Shown here: in pieces, positions 17,922 to 26,418 of the stretch | How positions within the stretch are numbered: the first letter of the stretch is position 1 | How the letters are laid out: the number at the start of each line of letters is the position of its first letter | NCBI GenBank assembly: GCA_964463485.1 | Contig: CAYXDO010000027.1 | Span: forward strand, 1 to 64,000 | DNA from: CAYXDO01 sp964463485 | GTDB taxonomy: Bacteria > Myxococcota > Kuafuiibacteriia > Kuafuiibacteriales > Kuafuiibacteriaceae | DNA: 64,000 nucleotides | Direction of reading: 5' to 3' | Program-made: the position numbers and the translations under genes | The notes under the pieces: model-generated | Database searches by the model: none | What the model was told of the DNA's origin: nothing | What the model saw: the letters and a program-made list of their open reading frames with translations, nothing else

Positions 17922-18269
17922 ATGCGAATCGGTCAGCCCGGACAGTATCCCAATATCGACCCGACCCTGGGGCAGCCCATCCAGGCGCCGCCTCCGCAGG
18001 TCCCTCAATATCCGCAAGGATATCCGCAATACGCGCCTCAGCCGCCGGTCTACGTTCCCTATCCGGTGATGCAGCCTCAGGCGCCTTCGGCGGGATCGGT
18101 GATTTTGGCGATGATGGCGGGTGCGGGCATGAACGCGATGGTGAACGCGTCGATGTACGGCATGATGCCTTACTACGGCATGGGTCCGATGATGGGCAGC
18201 GGCCTGTGGAGCCCGTTCCCGATGATGGACAATTGGGACGGCGGGTTCAATTTTCCCGGGCCGTTTTAG
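17922..18269 (+). CDS. Proline-rich protein with a Gly/Met-rich hydrophobic tail
   Basis: The 115-aa product starts with a Pro/Gln/Tyr-rich segment (residues 10-60, with repeats such as PQYPQGYPQY and YAPQPPVYVP). It continues with a hydrophobic GSVILAMMAGAGMNAMV stretch and ends in a Met/Gly/aromatic tail, closing with phenylalanine (NFPGPF). No family is recognised. The tail resembles in style the C-terminus of the protein at 30498-31667, which also ends in a Met/Gly/aromatic sequence. Membrane association is possible. Confidence 0.55.
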   Translation: MRIGQPGQYPNIDPTLGQPIQAPPPQVPQYPQGYPQYAPQPPVYVPYPVMQPQAPSAGSVILAMMAGAGMNAMVNASMYGMMPYYGMGPMMGSGLWSPFPMMDNWDGGFNFPGPF

Positions 18270-18289
18270 CTTCTAACCAGCGCGCAATT

Positions 18290-18389
18290 NNNNNNNNNNN
18301 NNNNNNNNNNNNNNNNNNNNNNNNNNNNNNNNNNNNNNNNNNNNNNNNNNNNNNNNNNNNNNNNNNNNNNNNNNNNNNNNNNNNNNNNN
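18290..18389. other. Assembly gap of 100 undetermined bases
   Basis: This run of N is exactly 100 bases long, the conventional placeholder for a scaffold gap of unknown size. It abuts heptamer tandem repeats, which probably broke the assembly. Confidence 0.98.
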
Positions 18390-18452
18390 CACAGTTCACA
18401 GTTCACAGTTCACAGTTCACAGTTCACAGTTCACAGTTCACAGTTCACAGTG
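18390..18452. repeat. Heptamer tandem repeat next to the gap
   Basis: CACAGTT occurs in tandem eight times, plus a ninth copy ending in G. The array touches the gap, so more copies may be missing. The unit is too short and spacer-free to be a CRISPR array. Confidence 0.95.
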
Positions 18453-18843
18453 TTGAGCACAGGCCGCCAATTTCAGGCCGCTTTCGTCGCAAAGGTCATC
18501 GAGCGCTTTGTCGCTTTTCCGAAGAGCTCGTTCGACCCGGCTCGGATTTTCGCTCCGAACACTTTTGGCGGAATTGGTGAACATAGGGCCGAGAAATCGA
18601 GTCCGAGCTTTCACGAGCAGAGCGGCTAGACGTACATCTTTGGGGTCAGTCGATACCGGCGAGTCTTTCCAATGCGTTCGGCAATTCCGTGTGCCCGAAG
18701 TTTTGAAGGTCATAGCGAAGTTGGGATAGACGAGGTGCGGCCTCAGCGAGACGGTGACGCGAAAGGACGCGCGCGTGGGAATCACGCGATCATCATGAAG
18801 CTTGATCCCAGGGACTCGACGTCGACCGACAGGAGTGGGCTGA
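18453..18843. other. Stretch with no recognisable gene
   Basis: Short open frames exist on both strands, including a minus-strand frame of 141 codons (18438-18863) and several plus-strand ones. None gives a protein that I recognise and none has a convincing ribosome-binding site. The composition is less GC-rich than the neighbours. The segment may be a decayed gene connected with the remnant at 18844-18969. Confidence 0.5.
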
Positions 18844-18969
18844 GCGAGTTTGGACCGGAGCAATGAGTTGCGTGACGAGATTCAGGAGATCGCGAAAATG
18901 CTCTTTGGGCTTCGCACGAAGGCCGGGTACGTAGCCTCAGAACTGTCGACTGTCGACTGTCGACTGTGA
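18844..18969 (+). pseudogene. Possible C-terminal remnant of a four-helix bundle (23S rRNA intervening-type) protein
   Basis: In this frame the DNA reads RSNELRDEIQEIAKMLFGLR followed by TKAGYVA and then runs into the heptamer repeats. The phrase LRDEIQEIAKML resembles the last helix of small four-helix bundle proteins, which are frequent in Myxococcota and often lie near such repeats. A stop codon in frame just upstream (18841-18843) and the lack of a matching N-terminal part suggest a broken gene. The match is short, so this stays tentative. Confidence 0.3.
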
Positions 18970-18970
18970 A
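18943..18970. repeat. Second heptamer tandem repeat
   Basis: CTGTCGA occurs three times in tandem, followed by a fourth copy changed to CTGTGAA. It differs from the CACAGTT array 490 bp upstream, but CTGTGAA is the reverse complement of TTCACAG, a rotation of that first unit, so the last copy matches the first array on the other strand. Confidence 0.9.
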
Positions 18971-18983
18971 CGGCTACGCGCCT

Positions 18984-19010
18984 AAGCTCCCAGGTTTACC
19001 TGGCTAGCTT
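18984..19010 (-). terminator. Hairpin right after the stop of the CsgG-like gene
   Basis: The minus strand reads AAGCTAGCCAGG, then TAAA, then CCTGGGAGCTT, which can fold into a stem of about ten pairs with one small bulge. It begins at the stop codon of the gene ending at 19010. There is no clear T-run after it, so rho-independent termination is uncertain. Confidence 0.4.
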
Positions 19011-20149
19011 TAGACGCTCCACTCGAACACGAGCTCGCCCATCACGAGGACTGGCGTCCCGCTGGCCCAATCGACGGGTACGACCACCCGGGCTCCGGCC
19101 CCGAGCTTGATTGTGCTCGAAGGGAAGTCGTAGGCTCCTGGGGCCAGGAATCGGAACAGATACTTTGCGGCTGCCACGGCTGCAGGCTGCGCGCCGCCCG
19201 TGTCTTCGCCGCGGCCGTAGCTCACGTTGTCGAAGAACCCGTCGGGCTCGACTCGTAGCGCAGCCACTCCGAGACCGAGGCGGCCCTCGTGGGTCGAGGA
19301 CTTCAGCTTGAAGCCGAACTGGCTACTCAAAAACCAGAGTTGGTGCTCGAAGTCGCTGACCTCGAAGGCCGGGCTGTCGGACGTCGCGCCGGTCTCGCGA
19401 AACGTGCCTGAAATCCCGAAGATGATCCCGATTCCGCCCTCGGCGAGGGTCCAGAAGAACGGCCCGAAATCGAGGGTGACCAGATCCGCGCGAAGGATTG
19501 CGCCAGAAGCGCCTCCGAGAGTGGAGCCATAGCCGACACCGACTCCGAGGATACTCACCTCGGCAGGAGGCTCGGGGCCGAGAGAGTCCGGCGGCGGAGG
19601 CGGCACGTCGACCTTTGGATCCGGGGGAGGAGACACGTCGACCTTCGGATCGACCGTGGGTGTGGGGTTGGTTTGGACGGGTTCGGGCGGCCTTTGTGAG
19701 TTGCCCGCGAGCGTGTCGGTGATGCGATCGATCGCGTCCACCAGGGCGTCGACCTCACACGCCGCCTTCTCGGTGACGGCCTTCTCGCTTGCGGCTGTTC
19801 TCAGATCGAAGAGAGTACTCGTCACCGCGCAGCGCGAACCTATTTTCAGGATCTGTGAGTGGAGGGAGGCCTGGGCGGCCAGCTCCTTGCCGACTTCGAT
19901 TTGACAGGACTCGTCGACGCAGGGAGACATCGAGTCTTTCTTCTGAGCCTCGAGGGCGGCCCGGAGCTCTTTGGGTGGAATCACGCGAAAAATCCCGGAC
20001 GCGGCCAGGCGGGTCGAGAGGTACGTACTGAGTTGGTCGATATTCGGCCCGACGAGCCCGGACTGATCGTCGATGTCGAACACCGCGAGGATCTTCGGAT
20101 CGGGGCTGCCCGAGAGGAGTGCTCCGAGGAGCGCGGAGGGTAAGGGCAT
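19010..20149 (-). CDS. Protein with an N-terminal CsgG/FlgO-like domain and a C-terminal beta-rich domain
   Basis: From the ATG at 20149 the product is 379 aa. It begins with a short hydrophobic stretch (MPLPSALLGALLSGS), then ILAVFDIDDQSGL, a block like the first strand of CsgG/FlgO/TolB-N-type domains. These bind other envelope parts and are common in Myxococcota as the first domain of secreted proteins. Cysteines in CVDESCQIEVGKEL follow. A Pro-rich linker (about residues 178-205, with two DPKVDV repeats) leads to a beta-rich C-terminal domain that looks like a small outer-membrane barrel. The frame stays open to 20338, but starting there would overlap the BolA gene on the other strand. 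Confidence 0.6.
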   Translation of the reverse strand: MPLPSALLGALLSGSPDPKILAVFDIDDQSGLVGPNIDQLSTYLSTRLAASGIFRVIPPKELRAALEAQKKDSMSPCVDESCQIEVGKELAAQASLHSQILKIGSRCAVTSTLFDLRTAASEKAVTEKAACEVDALVDAIDRITDTLAGNSQRPPEPVQTNPTPTVDPKVDVSPPPDPKVDVPPPPPDSLGPEPPAEVSILGVGVGYGSTLGGASGAILRADLVTLDFGPFFWTLAEGGIGIIFGISGTFRETGATSDSPAFEVSDFEHQLWFLSSQFGFKLKSSTHEGRLGLGVAALRVEPDGFFDNVSYGRGEDTGGAQPAAVAAAKYLFRFLAPGAYDFPSSTIKLGAGARVVVPVDWASGTPVLVMGELVFEWSV

Positions 20150-20258
20150 GACGGCTTCGTACCACGGCGGCCGGTCGATGGCATGGAGGAAGTCCGCGGC
20201 GCTCGCGTACGGAGGCACGCGGATGTCCCGGACGCGCGGTTCGGCTAAACCGAGGTTG

Positions 20259-20483
20259 ATGAAGCCCGATGACGTGAGGGAGCGGATTGAGCGCGGGATC
20301 CCCGGCTCGAGCGCGAAGGTGGTCGACACGACCGGCACCGGCGATCACTTCGAGGCGACCGTTACGGCGGCGGCCTTTCGTGGGAAGTCGCTCATTCAAC
20401 AGCACCGTATGGTGTACGCGGCGCTTGGCGAGGCGATGCAAGGCCCCATCCACGCCCTGAAGCTCGAGACTCGCTTCGAGTGA
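20259..20483 (+). CDS. BolA/IbaG-family protein
   Basis: The ATG at 20259 opens a 74-aa frame reading MKPDDVRERIERGIPGSSAK, then VVDTTGTGDHFEATVTAAAF, then a GKSLIQQHRMVYAALGE segment and a GPIHALKLET end. The GDHFEATV strand, the FRGKSLIQQHR core and the IHALKLET C-terminus are hallmarks of BolA/IbaG proteins. These bind iron-sulphur clusters with monothiol glutaredoxins and help regulation or cluster trafficking. The frame is open further upstream (to 20073), but conservation starts at this ATG. It ends just before the amylase gene. Confidence 0.85.
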   Translation: MKPDDVRERIERGIPGSSAKVVDTTGTGDHFEATVTAAAFRGKSLIQQHRMVYAALGEAMQGPIHALKLETRFE

Positions 20484-20488
20484 GCTCC

Positions 20489-23194
20489 ATGGCGAACAGA
20501 CTGATCGTCTGCGTCTGGGTGTTGGTCGCGGGCGTGGCGTCGACGCGGACTGCGTCTGCGGCGGCGCCGCGGGGGCAGGCCATCATTCAGTATTTCAACA
20601 CTTCGTGGGCCGAGGTCACCGCTCGGATGCCGGAGATAGCGGCGGCCGGGTACGACGCGGTGTGGCTGCCTCCGGCGACCAAAGGCGCCGAGGGGGTCGT
20701 CGACATCGGTTTCTCGGTCTACGATCGCTTCGACCTCGGGAACCGAGATCAACGCGGCACGGTGCGGACCCGCTACGGGACGATGGAAGAAGCCATCGGG
20801 CTCGTGAGGGAGGCTCACCGCCTCGGGCTTCTCGTTTATTTCGACACGGTGATGAATCACAACGCCAATCCCGCGAAGATCGAAAATCCGGGAGTCACTT
20901 TGCCGATCGTACCCATGGATGGGTTTCCGGGCACGGGGCCGCTCGACTACCACGTCTTGCCGGGCCGCGACGTCGGCGGCGGCAATTACGAGGTCAAGAA
21001 TCCGGCCATTTTCGGTGGCAACGTCTACACGCTCGCGCCGAACACAGGAGAGCGGGAGGAGATCGTTCCGTCCATCGCCATGCCTTCGGGAGTCTCCGTT
21101 CCCGGCTTCACCCACCTCGTTCGAGCGCCTTGGATCGATTTCGGAAACGCCGGAGTCAACGAGGAGCTGCATTTGTCGTTACTCGGGTTGTATGACTTTG
21201 CGATCGAGCAGCAGGTGACTCCGACAGGCCCGGCGTCGAACGACGGCGTCAACTTGGTGAGCGAGCTTCCTCTGCCGAGGTACGTCCGCAACCCGGACCG
21301 TCCGGAGACCTATCCGGACAATACTCCGGTGGCGGAGGACGTTCGTGAGTACCTGATTCGTTGGATCAAGTGGTTTGGACAGACCACGGACTGCGACGGG
21401 CTTCGGCTCGACGCGATCAAACACGTCCCACCGCAGTTTTTCGGGGTGGACTTTCCAAGCGATCCCATCGCGTTCAACCAGGCCTTTCAGGATAATCTCG
21501 ACCAGCGTCGAGGGTCCACCGACGAGGTGGACGACGATGGCTTCGAGGACGGGCTCCTGTTCGGTGAGTCATTCACCGGGGATTTCGGAAGTCTGTTGAT
21601 GTACCGACGAACCGGAATGTATTTGCTCGACTTTCCGCTCCTATTCAAGATGGCGCACGACGGGGGCGTCTTCGCCCGCTCCGGCGATGGCGACCTCGGT
21701 CAGCTCAGCTATCCCCAAGGCGGAATGGACGGCGCGGACACGGAGTTTGGGGGGCTCGGGCGAACGGCCGGAGTCGCCTTCGTCCAGAGTCATGACACCA
21801 ACGCGCCAGGTGCACAGCCCAACGGAGCGTATGCCTTCGTGATGACGCGGGCCGGCCACGGCGTGGTGTTCTTCGACGGCAACAACCACGACTCGACGAC
21901 GTTCGTGAAGCCTGGCCGCGAAGACGCCCTCGGTGAGTTGGGCTCCACCGTAATCACCAACCTCTTGTCGATTCGTCGGCGCTTCGCTCGCGGCGGGATG
22001 TTCAATCGGTTCGTCGACGGGGACACTTACGTCTACGAGCGAGTCGTGGCGACGCCGAGCGGACGAAACGGCGCCACCCTGCTCGTCGCGCTCACGGACA
22101 ACACTGGCGCCGAGGCTCGCTTCGGTGAGTTCGACCCCCGGCCGCTCCTCGTGACCGAGTTTGCTCCCGGGACGATCCTGCGGGAGCAAACCGGGAATGG
22201 TTCGGTGGCCGACGTGACCGTGCTCGATCCGAACGCGATCCCCGCCGCGGCGCGTGACCGAGCGCTGGCAGAGTACGATCGGTCGAGTGACTTTCCGGTG
22301 CCGCAAAACTATGGGTTGCTCTACCTACAAATTCCGGCCGGGCCGGAGATCGGTTACGTCGCCTACGCTCCGAGGACGCCGCCCATGTCGGTTCGACTGA
22401 CCGTCGGGGGTGCGGAGCCTGGCGCGATCGAGGTCGTGACGGCACCGGTCCGACGCACGCCCTCCGGTGCAAGAGTCCCGGAGGCCAAAATCGAGGCGTT
22501 ACAGGTGCCGGGGCTCCTCGACATCTCGGTGATCTCCGACGCCACCGCGGTCAAGGCGTACGCGAAGATTGACGGGGGTGCGAGCCTTCCTGGAGTGACT
22601 CTCCTGAGTGCGACCTCAGGTGGGCTCTACGACGCTTTCATCGAGCTGGGCTCGGTGGCGGGTGGGTTCGAACGGCGAGGGCTCGATGTGTCGAGTCTGC
22701 CGCCGGGTGTTCACGTGCTCACGGTGAGAGTCGCGGGCAGCGGGGAGCCGAGCTTTTTCAGCGAGGAGATTTTTTCTTTCGTCGTCGGCGGCACCCTGCC
22801 GACCGACGCGGGGGTGGCAGACGGGAGCCGAGGCGATGGTGCGCTCCCTGATGCGGGAGAAGGGGATGCGGGGACCGACGCGGGGATCGAAGACAACGAT
22901 CCCGATAGAGATGGCATACCCACCGGATCAGACGTGTGTCCCAACCGAAGCGATCCCATCCAATCGGACTTCGACGGGGATCGGGTCGGGGACGCCTGTG
23001 ATGTCTGCCCGATGACTCGATCAGGATCGGTGGTCGACGGCGAGGGCTGCGTGCCCGTCGACGAGGTGACGCGTTCGGCCCTCGATGCGATCGTGGAAGC
23101 GATCCTCGACGAGCGCTTCGATTCGGCGCTCGATTCGAACTCGGACGGTCGAGTGAGTGTGCTCGATTTCGTGCAACGGGGGAACGCGCGATGA
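20489..23194 (+). CDS. Secreted GH13 alpha-amylase with calcium-binding repeats and a dockerin-like end
   Basis: The product from the ATG at 20489 is 901 aa (a GTG at 20480 would add three residues). A signal peptide (NRLIVCVWVLVAGVASTRTASAAA) leads to a GH13 barrel, with region I DTVMNHNA, region II GLRLDAIKHV (nucleophile Asp), region III GESFTG (acid Glu) and region IV QSHDTNAPG. The protein should cut alpha-1,4 glucans outside the cell. Near residues 800-850 come thrombospondin type-3-like calcium repeats (DPDRDGIPTGSDVCP, DFDGDRVGDACDVCP). The last 25 residues (LDSNSDGRVSVLDFVQ) look like half of a dockerin. The gene runs straight into the next one, with which it overlaps by 4 bp. Confidence 0.88.
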   Translation: MANRLIVCVWVLVAGVASTRTASAAAPRGQAIIQYFNTSWAEVTARMPEIAAAGYDAVWLPPATKGAEGVVDIGFSVYDRFDLGNRDQRGTVRTRYGTMEEAIGLVREAHRLGLLVYFDTVMNHNANPAKIENPGVTLPIVPMDGFPGTGPLDYHVLPGRDVGGGNYEVKNPAIFGGNVYTLAPNTGEREEIVPSIAMPSGVSVPGFTHLVRAPWIDFGNAGVNEELHLSLLGLYDFAIEQQVTPTGPASNDGVNLVSELPLPRYVRNPDRPETYPDNTPVAEDVREYLIRWIKWFGQTTDCDGLRLDAIKHVPPQFFGVDFPSDPIAFNQAFQDNLDQRRGSTDEVDDDGFEDGLLFGESFTGDFGSLLMYRRTGMYLLDFPLLFKMAHDGGVFARSGDGDLGQLSYPQGGMDGADTEFGGLGRTAGVAFVQSHDTNAPGAQPNGAYAFVMTRAGHGVVFFDGNNHDSTTFVKPGREDALGELGSTVITNLLSIRRRFARGGMFNRFVDGDTYVYERVVATPSGRNGATLLVALTDNTGAEARFGEFDPRPLLVTEFAPGTILREQTGNGSVADVTVLDPNAIPAAARDRALAEYDRSSDFPVPQNYGLLYLQIPAGPEIGYVAYAPRTPPMSVRLTVGGAEPGAIEVVTAPVRRTPSGARVPEAKIEALQVPGLLDISVISDATAVKAYAKIDGGASLPGVTLLSATSGGLYDAFIELGSVAGGFERRGLDVSSLPPGVHVLTVRVAGSGEPSFFSEEIFSFVVGGTLPTDAGVADGSRGDGALPDAGEGDAGTDAGIEDNDPDRDGIPTGSDVCPNRSDPIQSDFDGDRVGDACDVCPMTRSGSVVDGEGCVPVDEVTRSALDAIVEAILDERFDSALDSNSDGRVSVLDFVQRGNAR

Positions 23195-23679
23195 TGGCGA
23201 AGCGTTTCGGCGGAGGTGCTCCTCGTTCCCGAGCTTGGCTCGGCGTGCTCGCGATGCTCACCGCGCTCTTCTGCTGCAACTCGGAGGAGTCGACTCCTGA
23301 GAGCTCGGCGAGCTTGCGGTTGGTGCGTGCGACGGACGGATCGATCACGGTGGCGTTGGATGGTTCGGAGCGAGCGCGAGCGTTTCAGGCGGAGCTCGTG
23401 GTGGAGAGCAACGGGGCCTGGGTCTTGGACTCGGCGTCGGCGTTGGACGGCGTCAACGCGGACACGATCCGTGGTCGGATGCGAGGCGCCAATCGAGCGA
23501 TTCTTTTCGTGGGTGACAAGCGCGGGACGATCCTTCCGAACGGCCCGATCGCCGGCCTGACGTTTCGGCCGGAGGGCGCGATCGTGGTGGGTCGCGTGCG
23601 GATTGCGAGCGCGGCGATCGCAGATGCGGACGCAAAGTCCATTCCGGTGGCGCTAGGGGGCAGCCTTTCTTTGCCCTGA
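23191..23679 (+). CDS. Putative lipoprotein, possibly cohesin-like
   Basis: The 162-aa product begins with a signal sequence ending in a lipobox-like ALFCC at about residues 25-29, so it is probably anchored in a membrane. The rest is beta-rich. The pattern VALDGSERARAFQAELVVES, followed later by GPIAGLTFRPEGAIVVGRVR, resembles cohesin-type domains, which bind dockerins. The upstream amylase ends in a dockerin-like half repeat and overlaps this gene by 4 bp (ATGA), so the two are likely co-translated and may interact. This is inference from patterns only. No catalytic motif is seen. Confidence 0.6.
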   Translation: MMAKRFGGGAPRSRAWLGVLAMLTALFCCNSEESTPESSASLRLVRATDGSITVALDGSERARAFQAELVVESNGAWVLDSASALDGVNADTIRGRMRGANRAILFVGDKRGTILPNGPIAGLTFRPEGAIVVGRVRIASAAIADADAKSIPVALGGSLSLP

Positions 23680-23776
23680 CCCGGCCGCAGCGTGGTCCGT
23701 GCCGAGGTTCGCGCGGGCGGGATTCCGAGGCGTTTGCGAAACGGCCTCAGTTGCGGTACCCGCATCGTTGGGACCG

Positions 23777-25177
23777 ATGCCAAAGGCAGGAGACCGACTC
23801 GGAAGATACACGCTCAGCCGTAGCCTCGCGTTTGGACAGCGCAGCGAGGTCTTCTTGGCGTCGGAGGGCGTGCATGCCGTCGCGCTGAAGGTGTACCAAC
23901 CCGGCTCGATGTCGCCGGAGGCGCTTTCGGGGCGCGCCGCGCAAGTTCGGTCGGCGGCGCACCCGGCGGTGGCTCGCTGGCTCGACGGAGGGCTGGCCGG
24001 TGACGCGACGTGGCTCGCGCTCGAGTTGGTGGACGGCATCCCCATCACGCAGGTGATCGAATCGGGCGAGAAGATCGAAGCCGCGGTGGCCACGTACGTA
24101 GCGTCCGAGCTCGTGTCGGCGATCGAGGTGCTGACGAGCCGCGGGATCGCACACGGGCGCCTGGATCCCAGCGTCGTCTTGGTCAACAAAGACGGTCGCG
24201 TGAAGATCATGGGTCTCGACGGCCAGCCGTCGGAGGCCGATCCGGACTACGTAGCGCCTGAGGTTGCGGCCGGGAGCGCTCCGAATGCGAGCTCGGACGT
24301 GTTCTCCACGGCCCGGGTGATGCGGGCGATTTACGTGATCGCCAAGGACCGGCCGAAGGCGGTGTCTGAGCTGTTGATGAGGTCAGAAGGCGATCCGGCG
24401 ACGCGCCCGACGCCCGCCGAGCTTCGCATGGGCCTCGGTGTGATCGACCGCGTACGCGGGGCCCAGGCGATGGGCGGGCTCGTCACGCGGCTCATGGCCA
24501 ACGCGGCCCCGGCGCCCAAGAAGAGCAGTCAATGGGGCGAGGATGCCGGAGGCGACAAGACCTCGGTCGACGCCGTCGATCCGAGCGCCTTGGCCGCTTC
24601 CTTGGCGAAGCCGGAGGTCGTCGATCCCGACGGAAAGAAGAAGCCCACGAAGTGGGAGGAGAGCGGGGACACGTCCTTCGACGTGGTCGACAGCTCGGCG
24701 CTGGCCGACTCGCTACGGCCCCAAGCGGCCGACGCCTTGGCCGAAGCTTTTGCTACGCCGGTGCCAGCAACTCCGCCCAAGGCCGCCAAACCCCCGACCG
24801 CGCCGAGCCCCTTGCCCACGGCGGTCAAGCCAGTCACCCCCCTTCCGCAGACGATCACTTCCTCAGCCAACTCTGCCCCGCGACCCGCGACGCCGAGTCC
24901 AGAATCGAACCCCGACAAAATCGCGCCGGCCGGCGAGAAGAAGGGCCCGCAGTGGGGCGTGGCCGAGCGAGCCACGCCGCCGAAGGTGCAACTCACCGCC
25001 GTGTCCGCGCAGCCCACTGCCGCTCCCGCGGTGAAAGTGGTCGTTCCCAAAGACCGTTACAAGCCGCAGGTCGCCGGCACGGGCTCGACGGGGGTCCCTG
25101 TTTGGGCGCGTATTCTCGTCGCGCTCGGAGTTGGGGCTGGAATCGGAACCGTGATTTTCAAGATCATGATGGGTTAG
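23777..25177 (+). CDS. Pseudokinase with a C-terminal membrane anchor
   Basis: From the ATG at 23777 the product is 466 aa. Residues 10-200 follow the fold of Ser/Thr kinases. The ATP-site lysine remains in VALKVYQ (K38). The catalytic HRDLKP segment is replaced by HGRLDP (126-131) and the metal-binding DFG by GLD (146-148), so both catalytic aspartates are missing. A long Pro/Ala-rich linker (about 240-430) with repeated motifs like KWEESGD and QWGEDAGG follows. The last 22 residues are a membrane helix (ILVALGVGAGIGTVIFKIM), which makes a tail anchor. It is probably a scaffold, not an active kinase. An open frame upstream to 23699 has no features of a kinase. Confidence 0.8.
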   Translation: MPKAGDRLGRYTLSRSLAFGQRSEVFLASEGVHAVALKVYQPGSMSPEALSGRAAQVRSAAHPAVARWLDGGLAGDATWLALELVDGIPITQVIESGEKIEAAVATYVASELVSAIEVLTSRGIAHGRLDPSVVLVNKDGRVKIMGLDGQPSEADPDYVAPEVAAGSAPNASSDVFSTARVMRAIYVIAKDRPKAVSELLMRSEGDPATRPTPAELRMGLGVIDRVRGAQAMGGLVTRLMANAAPAPKKSSQWGEDAGGDKTSVDAVDPSALAASLAKPEVVDPDGKKKPTKWEESGDTSFDVVDSSALADSLRPQAADALAEAFATPVPATPPKAAKPPTAPSPLPTAVKPVTPLPQTITSSANSAPRPATPSPESNPDKIAPAGEKKGPQWGVAERATPPKVQLTAVSAQPTAAPAVKVVVPKDRYKPQVAGTGSTGVPVWARILVALGVGAGIGTVIFKIMMG

Positions 25178-25212
25178 CTCGGGAGACCATACTCCCGAGT
25201 ACGTGCGACCCA

Positions 25213-26418
25213 TCAAAACGGCTGGCGCCAGTGCGAGAACCCGAAGGCGTTGTAAAGTAGCAAGAGCGTCGACACACTCGAGATGAGTGCGACAATCATG
25301 GAACGCCGCACGAGAGCAGCGAGCGCGAGGAACGCCGGGAACACGACACACGTGTAGCGTCCCGTGCTGTCCCAACTCCCGGCGGAGAGCACGGTTGCCA
25401 TCGAGAGCACACCGAACAACCCGAGGCTCGGCCGTACGCGTGCGAACGCGACGAGCGAGAGCAGAAGCGTCGCGAGGACGCCGAGAGGCGCAAGGCTTAG
25501 GGCGACGCGCGTGTCGAGCGGAATGGACTCATCGTCGACGAGGGCCAAGGTGTCGAGGATCGGCGGGAGTCCCGGCGTGCGACCCCAAAGCGGAGCGTCT
25601 TGAACGTGCAGGAAGGCGACTGGGTCACCCACGACGACGCCGAGGTAGGCCATGTGCGAGAGCAGCGCGACGACAGGGAGCGAGAGGGCGAGCACCTCCT
25701 TCGGTCGTGCGGAGAACGGCCGACGAAGGAAGAATTCGAGCGCCACGGCGACCGCCACGACGAGCCCGACGGATCGACAGAGCGCGGCGAGCGCGGCGAA
25801 GATCGAGGCTCGTACGAATCTGCGATCGATCGCCTCGGAGATCGCGCAGACAGCGAGCGCGAAGTAGAGCGACTCCGAATAGGCGGCTCCGAAGAACAGT
25901 GACCAAGGCGCGAGGCAAAAGAACCAACTCACCCGCGCCGCGGCCTGAGGGTCGAGAATTTTCTCGGAGAGCGCGTGGAGGTACTTCGCGCCCACGAAGA
26001 AGGCGACCAGAGAGACGACGATGGCCGCCGCGTAGAACGCGCGAGGCTCGTCCAACATCAGCGAAAAGGGCGCTGAGACCGCCCTGACCACGAGCGGGTA
26101 CAACGGGAAGAAGGCGACGTTGGATTCGATCCCGGGGTCGAAGTAATAGCCGCTCTTGGCGACGCTGAAGTACCAGGCGGAGTCCCAGCGGACCCAACCG
26201 TCGAGCCATACCCAGTCCGGAAACGCCGAGATCTTGGACGGTGTGCCGAGCGAGCGAACGCCAAACGGAGCCTCGCGGACGGGCCAAGCGATCAGTCCGA
26301 CGGCTACGGAGAGGAACAGCAACACGCGGCTCGAGACGACGGGGAGGATCCAGGGCGGCAGGCCCCGGAGCCAAGAGGCCACGCGTGTTCGGAAGTCCGT
26401 GGCGCGCTCGCTGCTCAA
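25213..26418 (-). CDS. PIG-V-like mannosyltransferase, integral membrane
   Basis: The product is 401 aa from the TTG at 26418. Many hydrophobic helices span the sequence. The early DGWVRWDSAWYFSVAKSGYY, with the acidic WDS/WDG type site near the first loop, is characteristic of PIG-V and related lipid-linked sugar transferases (GT-C fold). A later block reads FFPLYPLVVRAVS. The enzyme would add a mannose-like sugar from a polyprenyl donor outside the membrane. The frame is open up to 26757, but that extra part is Arg-rich and not membrane-like, and the TTG overlaps the stop of the small frame upstream, which suits coupled translation. Start and acceptor remain uncertain. Confidence 0.75.
   Translation of the reverse strand: MSSERATDFRTRVASWLRGLPPWILPVVSSRVLLFLSVAVGLIAWPVREAPFGVRSLGTPSKISAFPDWVWLDGWVRWDSAWYFSVAKSGYYFDPGIESNVAFFPLYPLVVRAVSAPFSLMLDEPRAFYAAAIVVSLVAFFVGAKYLHALSEKILDPQAAARVSWFFCLAPWSLFFGAAYSESLYFALAVCAISEAIDRRFVRASIFAALAALCRSVGLVVAVAVALEFFLRRPFSARPKEVLALSLPVVALLSHMAYLGVVVGDPVAFLHVQDAPLWGRTPGLPPILDTLALVDDESIPLDTRVALSLAPLGVLATLLLSLVAFARVRPSLGLFGVLSMATVLSAGSWDSTGRYTCVVFPAFLALAALVRRSMIVALISSVSTLLLLYNAFGFSHWRQPF

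Noticed and set aside
18390..18970. CRISPR array
   Set aside because: The repeats are 7 bp with no spacers, and no cas gene is near.
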